Translations under genes and position numbers: made by a program
Part shown: piece by piece, positions 5,875 to 9,840 of the stretch
Layout: the number at the start of each line of letters is the position of its first letter
Position numbering within the stretch: the stretch's first letter is position 1
The notes under the pieces: model-generated
The model's database searches: none
Told to the model about the DNA's origin: nothing
Seen by the model: the letters and a program-made list of their open reading frames with translations, nothing else
Origin: Prevotella sp. CAG:1185
GTDB lineage: Bacteria; Bacteroidota; Bacteroidia; Bacteroidales; Bacteroidaceae
DNA length: 9,840 nt
Direction: 5' to 3'
Assembly: GCA_000436695.1 (NCBI GenBank)
Contig: HF992587.1
Coordinates: 1-9,840, forward strand

Positions 5875-6900
5875 TTATTGAAATGTTACTTTTGAAAATG
5901 CCGGTTTGTCTATCGAGCAATAATCATTGTCAAGATACTTATAATAGCCTGTTATGCCGATCATTGCCGCATTGTCGGTGGTATAGCTGAACTTCGGTAT
6001 GTATATTGTCCAGCCATATTTCTCGGCATGCTCACGGAAAGCGTTGCGCAGGCCGTTGTTGGCGCTCACTCCTCCTGCCACGGCAACATGCTTGATATTG
6101 GTCTGCTTAACCGCAAGACGGAGCTTCTTCATCAGTATGTCAACGATTGTAAACTCAAGACTTGCCGCAAGGTCTTCCTTGTGATGCTCCACAAAGTCAG
6201 GATCTGCCTTAACCCATTCACGCAGACTATACAGGAAAGACGTCTTCAGTCCGCTGAAGCTATAGTTAAGTCCAGGTATATGCGGCTCTGCAAACTTATA
6301 TGCATGAGGATTGCCCTGACGTGCAAGCTTGTCGATAATAGGACCACCAGGATAACCGAGTCCCATAACTTTAGAGCATTTGTCAATGGCTTCGCCGGCT
6401 GCATCATCTATAGTCTGTCCCAGCACCTGCATGTCATTGTATGCGTTAACCTTCACTATCTGTGAATTGCCGCCGCTTACAAGCAGACAGATAAACGGCA
6501 ACGGAGGAGCAGACTGGTCGTCATCGCTCTCCTTGATAAAGTGAGCCATGACATGGCCCTGCAAATGATTGACATCAACAAGAGGAATGCCCAACGAGCG
6601 GGCTAAGCCTTTGGCAAAGCTGACACCTACAAGCAGCGAGCCCATAAGACCGGGTCCACGTGTAAAAGCTATTGCAGACAACTGCTCTTTTTCTATGCCA
6701 GCACGTTTCAATGCCTGGTCGACAACAGGAACCACATTCTGCTGATGCGCACGTGAAGCAAGCTCAGGAACAACACCTCCATAAGCTTTATGCACTTCCT
6801 GAGAAGCAGTTACGTTGCTTAACAACACTCCATTGCGGAGCACTGCGGCAGAAGTGTCGTCACAACTGCTTTCTATACCTAATATATATACGTCATTCAT
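5875..6900 (-). CDS. tsaD: tRNA N6-threonylcarbamoyladenosine transferase subunit TsaD
   Basis: TsaD (Kae1/YgjD family, ASKHA fold) transfers the threonylcarbamoyl group to A37 of ANN-decoding tRNAs, working with TsaB and TsaE, which are not in this window. The 341-residue product begins ILGIESSCDDTSAAV (6-20) and carries the metal-binding NHLQGH motif (H112, H116), GGPIIDKLA, FSFSGLKT-like YSFSGLKT, AGGVSANNGLR (275-285) and the third metal ligand in TTDNAAM (D309). The glycine-rich phosphate loop reads VSGGNSQ (141-147), where many homologues have SGGHT. It starts 9 bp after map and precedes pncC by 11 bp, so the three are probably one operon. Confidence 0.97.
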   Translation of the reverse strand: MNDVYILGIESSCDDTSAAVLRNGVLLSNVTASQEVHKAYGGVVPELASRAHQQNVVPVVDQALKRAGIEKEQLSAIAFTRGPGLMGSLLVGVSFAKGLARSLGIPLVDVNHLQGHVMAHFIKESDDDQSAPPLPFICLLVSGGNSQIVKVNAYNDMQVLGQTIDDAAGEAIDKCSKVMGLGYPGGPIIDKLARQGNPHAYKFAEPHIPGLNYSFSGLKTSFLYSLREWVKADPDFVEHHKEDLAASLEFTIVDILMKKLRLAVKQTNIKHVAVAGGVSANNGLRNAFREHAEKYGWTIYIPKFSYTTDNAAMIGITGYYKYLDNDYCSIDKPAFSKVTFQ

Positions 6901-6909
6901 AATCTAAAA

Positions 6910-7773
6910 TCATTCAGTAAGAATTTCCACACCATGTTCTGTCATAAGGAAAGTATGCTCCCACTGGGCGCTCGGCTGTTCGTCGCCGGTTATAACCTCC
7001 CAGCCATACTTGTCGTCAGCATCTATAAACACCTGCCATGTTCCCATGTTTATCATAGGCTCTATGGTAAACACCATACCCGGAACAAGCAGCATGCCTG
7101 TGCCACGATGACCGAAATGAAGCACCTCAGGCTCTTCATGGAATTTTATGCCTACGCCATGTCCGCAAAGGTCGCGAACCACGCCATAATGATATTTCTC
7201 TGCATGTTTCTGTATTGCATGGCCTATATCGCCAACAAAGCCATAAGGCTTAGCTGCCTCGGCACCAATTTCAAGACATTCTTTTGTAACGCGTACAAGC
7301 TGTTCCTTCTCGGGTGTCGTCTTGCCGATGATGAACATTCTTGACGCATCGGCATAATATCCGTCAAGAATTGTAGTGAAGTCGACATTAATAATATCTC
7401 CCTCCTTAAGAACATCTTCCTCCTTAGGAATACCATGGCACACCACTTCGTTGATGCTCGTACACACACTCTTTGGGAAACCTTCATAATTTAGGCTTGC
7501 AGGTGTGCCTCCGTGGCTTACGCAATAGTCATAGCAGATTTTATCTATCTCAAGAGTATTCATTCCTTCATGAATATTCTTTGCCACTTCGTTTAAAACT
7601 TCAGTGTTGAGAACTCCGCTCTTTCTTATTCCTTCAATCTGTTCTGGAGTTTTAATCAGGTCACGTGTAGGCACCAGTTTGCCCTTATTTTCCCAATACA
7701 TAACCTGCTTATCCATGTCAGTTATCGGCTGACCAGAGAGACAATGCCATCTCCTTTTTTTATTAAAAACCAT
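6910..7773 (-). CDS. map: Type I methionine aminopeptidase with N-terminal extension
   Basis: This enzyme removes the initiator methionine from nascent proteins. All five expected metal ligands are visible by alignment with E. coli MAP: D131, D142, H205 (CGHGVG), E238 (TIEPM) and E272 (EHT). The active-site histidines H113 (CHGIP) and H212 (FHEEP) are also present. The 287-residue length includes about 40 residues before the catalytic core (KTPEQIEGIR). That extension contains WHCLSGQPI and MYWENKGKLVPTRD and has no SEC-C type zinc motif. The ATG at 7773 keeps the extension; Met20 would remove its first part. It leads a probable map-tsaD-pncC operon. Bacteroidota often carry another map in the ribosomal-protein cluster, so this may be a second copy; that is inference. 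Confidence 0.95.
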   Translation of the reverse strand: MVFNKKRRWHCLSGQPITDMDKQVMYWENKGKLVPTRDLIKTPEQIEGIRKSGVLNTEVLNEVAKNIHEGMNTLEIDKICYDYCVSHGGTPASLNYEGFPKSVCTSINEVVCHGIPKEEDVLKEGDIINVDFTTILDGYYADASRMFIIGKTTPEKEQLVRVTKECLEIGAEAAKPYGFVGDIGHAIQKHAEKYHYGVVRDLCGHGVGIKFHEEPEVLHFGHRGTGMLLVPGMVFTIEPMINMGTWQVFIDADDKYGWEVITGDEQPSAQWEHTFLMTEHGVEILTE

Positions 7774-7794
7774 CTTTTTATATTTTAACGCCTA

Positions 7795-7802
7795 CAAAAG
7801 TA
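7795..7802 (-). promoter_or_regulatory. Candidate -7 element upstream of map
   Basis: TACTTTTG on the minus strand matches the Bacteroidota TAnnTTTG element and would start transcription about 15 nt before the map ATG. No TTTG lies 19-21 bp upstream, so the -33 half is weak. A short inverted repeat (GTAAT-AA-ATTAC) sits directly upstream. No clear terminator was seen after the HAD gene, so read-through may also supply map. Confidence 0.42.
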
Positions 7803-7868
7803 GTAATTTATTACAACATCTAATCTGTATTATTACCAAAATCTGCTTTTTTGCCTGTCTGCACACTA

Positions 7869-8522
7869 CTACAGATTAAGCATAGACCGCAGATTTTCCG
7901 TCCAGTCAGAACCATTTTCAGGGCAGAACGTGTTGAATCCGAGTTCACTTGCAGCCTTTACGTTACGCGGGCCGTCATCGACAAAGAGTGATTCTTCCGG
8001 ATTGATTTTCTCATTGCTGATCACCTGCCTGAAAAAATCCGGAGCAGGCTTCATCATGCCGAGTCTGAAACTCAGATACAAAGAGTCAAAATAATCATTG
8101 AGTGACGAGCCATTTCCGTCGAACTCTTTGCTCAATGCCCAGTCCATCATAAACGGATTGGTGTTAGACAGCAGAATAAGGCGATAGCCTTTGGCGTGAA
8201 GTTCTTTAAGCATGTCAAGATTACGCTGTGGAACTTCCTTCCTATAGCCAAGCCATGCATACTTACATTCGTCGAACGTCAATTCACGGCCTATCAGTCC
8301 GCTAAGTTCACGGCGGAAATCTTCAGCCTTAATCTTTCCTTCCTCAAGGTCGCCAAATATACCTGACTGAGTGTAAGGGTCAAGATAATGTTCGGCATTT
8401 TCAAGTCCCAATGCCTTGAAGCGGCGCAAAGCCTCTTCATGGTCGATGGTCATGATAACACCGCCCAAATCAAAAACGATATTTTTTATAACTTTGTCCA
8501 TTGTCTTTACAACGTTTCTCAT
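7869..8522 (-). CDS. HAD-superfamily hydrolase, YihX-like phosphatase
   Basis: This is a haloacid-dehalogenase-fold hydrolase, probably a phosphatase on a small phosphorylated metabolite. Motif I is FDLGGV (D18 nucleophile); the usual second acid two residues later is replaced by Gly, as in YihX-like members. Motif II is LLSNTN (S119), motif III is MKPAP (K158) and motif IV is FVDDGPRNV (D182, D183). A helical cap lies between motifs I and II. The 217-residue form starts at an ATG that directly abuts the smpB stop (TAAATG), which favours coupled translation. Met8 at 8501 (MDKVIKNIVFDLGG) is at least as good by family alignment. Substrate is unknown; E. coli YihX acts on glucose-1-phosphate, but that should not be transferred without evidence. 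Confidence 0.9.
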   Translation of the reverse strand: MRNVVKTMDKVIKNIVFDLGGVIMTIDHEEALRRFKALGLENAEHYLDPYTQSGIFGDLEEGKIKAEDFRRELSGLIGRELTFDECKYAWLGYRKEVPQRNLDMLKELHAKGYRLILLSNTNPFMMDWALSKEFDGNGSSLNDYFDSLYLSFRLGMMKPAPDFFRQVISNEKINPEESLFVDDGPRNVKAASELGFNTFCPENGSDWTENLRSMLNL

Positions 8523-9002
8523 TTAATAATGCTTGATGGCTCTGTCCATCTCACGGCGGTCTTCTTTCTCCTTGAGGGTCTGACGCTTGTCAAACTCTTT
8601 CTTACCCTTAGCCAGAGCTATGTCAACTTTGGCGCGTCCGTGGTCGTCGATAAACACGAGAATGGGCACAATGGTGAAGCCGACCTGCTTGGTGGCCTCC
8701 TGCAGTTTGTGAATCTCGCGCTTGTTCAACAGCAGTTTGCGGTCGCGCTTTGCCTCATGATTATTGTATGAGCCGAAGAAATAAGGCGAAATGTTCATAC
8801 CCTTAACCCATATTTCTCCGTTGTGTATGTAGCAGAAACTGTCCACCAATGAAGCTTTTCCCTGGCGTATCGACTTTATTTCTGTTCCGGTAAGCACGAT
8901 ACCGGCTGTATATGTATCAACAAAAAAATACTCGAACGAGGCTTTTTTGTTTCGTATGTTTACCGGACTTTTCTTTCTAAGCAGTTCTTCTTCTTTGTTC
9001 AT
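8523..9002 (-). CDS. smpB: SsrA-binding protein SmpB
   Basis: SmpB binds tmRNA and brings it to stalled ribosomes for trans-translation. The 159-residue product has the typical OB-fold core: NIRNKKASFEYFFVDTY near the N-terminus, GTEIKSIRQGKASL, then RDRKLLLNKREI, and the basic C-terminal tail GRAKVDIALAKGKKEFDKRQ followed by a Lys/Glu/Arg-rich helix that enters the decoding centre. The ssrA tmRNA gene was not seen in this window. It starts 14 bp after the DUF4375 gene and ends against the HAD gene start, so the three are probably co-transcribed from the promoter at 9553-9583. Confidence 0.97.
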   Translation of the reverse strand: MNKEEELLRKKSPVNIRNKKASFEYFFVDTYTAGIVLTGTEIKSIRQGKASLVDSFCYIHNGEIWVKGMNISPYFFGSYNNHEAKRDRKLLLNKREIHKLQEATKQVGFTIVPILVFIDDHGRAKVDIALAKGKKEFDKRQTLKEKEDRREMDRAIKHY

Positions 9003-9016
9003 CTCTCAATTCTGTT

Positions 9017-9523
9017 TTATTTCTCAACCGTCACGAAACGCTCGATATGATCGTCCACGTAGCAGGCCACCATGCCTGTCCACGTCTCTTCATTCTCTAC
9101 AAACGAGTCGTCTAAATCATCAAACTCGGGATATTGCTCAAACATAGCCATAAACTCTTCGTCGGTGCATTCGCGCTCTATCTCATTCTTATACTTGAAA
9201 TACAGTTTGCCAGCTTTCTTTACAAGACTTGCCAGTTCGTCTATGCCCCACCCTTTTATTGCCTTTGCAAAAGGATTGCGGAACAGAAAGCTGCCGTATC
9301 CGTTGTAAATAAGCTGAACAAAACCTCCGTCCATCACCTCGCTGTGCAATATGTCGTATGCAAGCAGAGTTATCTGATCCGAGTTGAGTTCTGCCATGGT
9401 TTCGGCAGTAAGCTCGCCGCCTATGCTGGCCATTATCGCATCTGTAAATACTTTCAAGAACTCATCCATACCTGCTGAAGCCGCATTGCGCAAATCAGAG
9501 TCTTTAACTTTGGCTATATTCAT
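9017..9523 (-). CDS. DMP19-like / DUF4375 acidic protein
   Basis: The 168-residue product matches the DMP19/DUF4375 family by the central signature LLAYDILHSEVMDGGFVQLIYNG (split here as LLAYDILHSEV and MDGGFVQLIYNG), followed by AIKGWGIDELASLVKKA. Hand counting gives 33 Asp/Glu against 15 Lys/Arg, with a very acidic C-terminal part (EFDDLDDSFVENEE). The family is named after Neisseria DMP19, a dimeric protein whose acidic surface mimics DNA and sequesters a transcription factor. Whether this homologue mimics DNA is unknown, and its partner is not evident. It is the first gene of the smpB unit, with a promoter about 30 bp upstream and an A-rich start region. No membrane segment or signal peptide is seen. 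Confidence 0.85.
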   Translation of the reverse strand: MNIAKVKDSDLRNAASAGMDEFLKVFTDAIMASIGGELTAETMAELNSDQITLLAYDILHSEVMDGGFVQLIYNGYGSFLFRNPFAKAIKGWGIDELASLVKKAGKLYFKYKNEIERECTDEEFMAMFEQYPEFDDLDDSFVENEETWTGMVACYVDDHIERFVTVEK

Positions 9524-9552
9524 ATATCTTTCGTTTACCGGTAATTATCATG

Positions 9553-9583
9553 CAAAGATAACGCAAAATAAAAACAACACAAA
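9553..9583 (-). promoter_or_regulatory. Promoter of the DUF4375-smpB-HAD unit
   Basis: On the minus strand TTTG (9580-9583), 19 bp of spacer and TATCTTTG (9553-9560) match both halves of the Bacteroidota primary-sigma promoter exactly. Transcription would start about 25 nt before the DUF4375 ATG. Confidence 0.8.
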
Positions 9584-9840
9584 ATAAATATCTGATTTTA
9601 TTGACATTGTGAACGATTAGGGCATTACGGAAGTTATGATATATTACAGAAATACTCATAAGGGCTATAAATTAAGAACATAAGAAAGTGTCTGTAACGG
9701 ATTGCATTATTTGTTCCGAATTAGGACAACTTATGACTATTACAAAGTAAAAAGTCAGGACATATTTATTTTACGTTCCAGAAAGAGCGCCGTTAATAAA
9801 CAATAAAATTGGTTCATCCGACATTTCGCGTGATGCGGCA
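9584..9840. other. Intergenic flank with no supported gene
   Basis: AT-rich sequence upstream of the DUF4375 promoter. No complete coding frame, tRNA or strong hairpin was found on either strand. A minus-strand frame open from the window edge to a TAA at 9771-9773 encodes only 22 residues and could be the end of a neighbouring gene, but its product is not recognisable. A TTGACA at 9601 has no partner -10 element and is not expected to matter in this phylum. Confidence 0.45.

Noticed and set aside
6028..6465. Plus-strand 145-residue ORF opposite tsaD, and 6934-7344 opposite map
   Set aside because: Both are antisense to well-conserved enzymes; no domain, promoter or start signal supports them.
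9601..9640. TTGACA resembling a sigma-70 -35 box on the plus strand
   Set aside because: No -10 element at suitable spacing and no plus-strand gene follows; the promoters in this window use the Bacteroidota -33/-7 pattern.
9771..9839. Possible C-terminal fragment of a minus-strand gene entering from the right edge
   Set aside because: Only 22 codons are visible before the stop; the residues match nothing I recognise and another frame is open over the same stretch.

Overview
The window looks like a chromosomal housekeeping segment from a member of the Bacteroidota, probably Bacteroidales and perhaps Prevotella-like. The reasons are the gene order rpmB-rpmG-DUF4295-ftsY-rimO followed by HU-family genes, starts that mostly lack Shine-Dalgarno sequences and have A-rich upstream regions instead, and promoters of the Bacteroidota -33/-7 type (TTTG, 19-21 bp, TAnnTTTG). 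The phylum call is strong; the genus is a guess. I see no mobile element, CRISPR array, tRNA, rRNA or prophage signal.

Every supported gene is on the minus strand, so transcription runs from high to low coordinates. At the right end a well-formed promoter (9553-9583) precedes a DMP19-like/DUF4375 acidic protein, smpB (trans-translation) and a HAD phosphatase, packed with little or no spacing. Next come map, tsaD and pncC (methionine removal, t6A tRNA modification, nicotinamide-nucleotide deamidation), separated by about 10 bp each. A second strong promoter (5189-5219) drives rpmB, rpmG and a 52-residue DUF4295 gene, closed by a perfect 14-bp hairpin terminator (4443-4474). A third promoter (4410-4440) starts ftsY, rimO, a small HU gene and a large HU gene. 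In that unit ftsY/rimO and the two HU genes overlap by 4 nt, and the unit ends at a hairpin at 253-284.

The theme is translation and protein biogenesis: ribosomal proteins L28 and L33, RimO modification of S12, t6A synthesis, SmpB rescue, Met aminopeptidase and the SRP receptor. The most unusual gene is the last one (305-1762). It encodes an N-terminal HU/IHF-like domain, a roughly 200-residue highly acidic linker, one predicted transmembrane helix and a C-terminal LysM-like domain. This layout could tether DNA to the inner membrane and cell wall. The flanks 1-304 and 9584-9840 contain no gene I can support.
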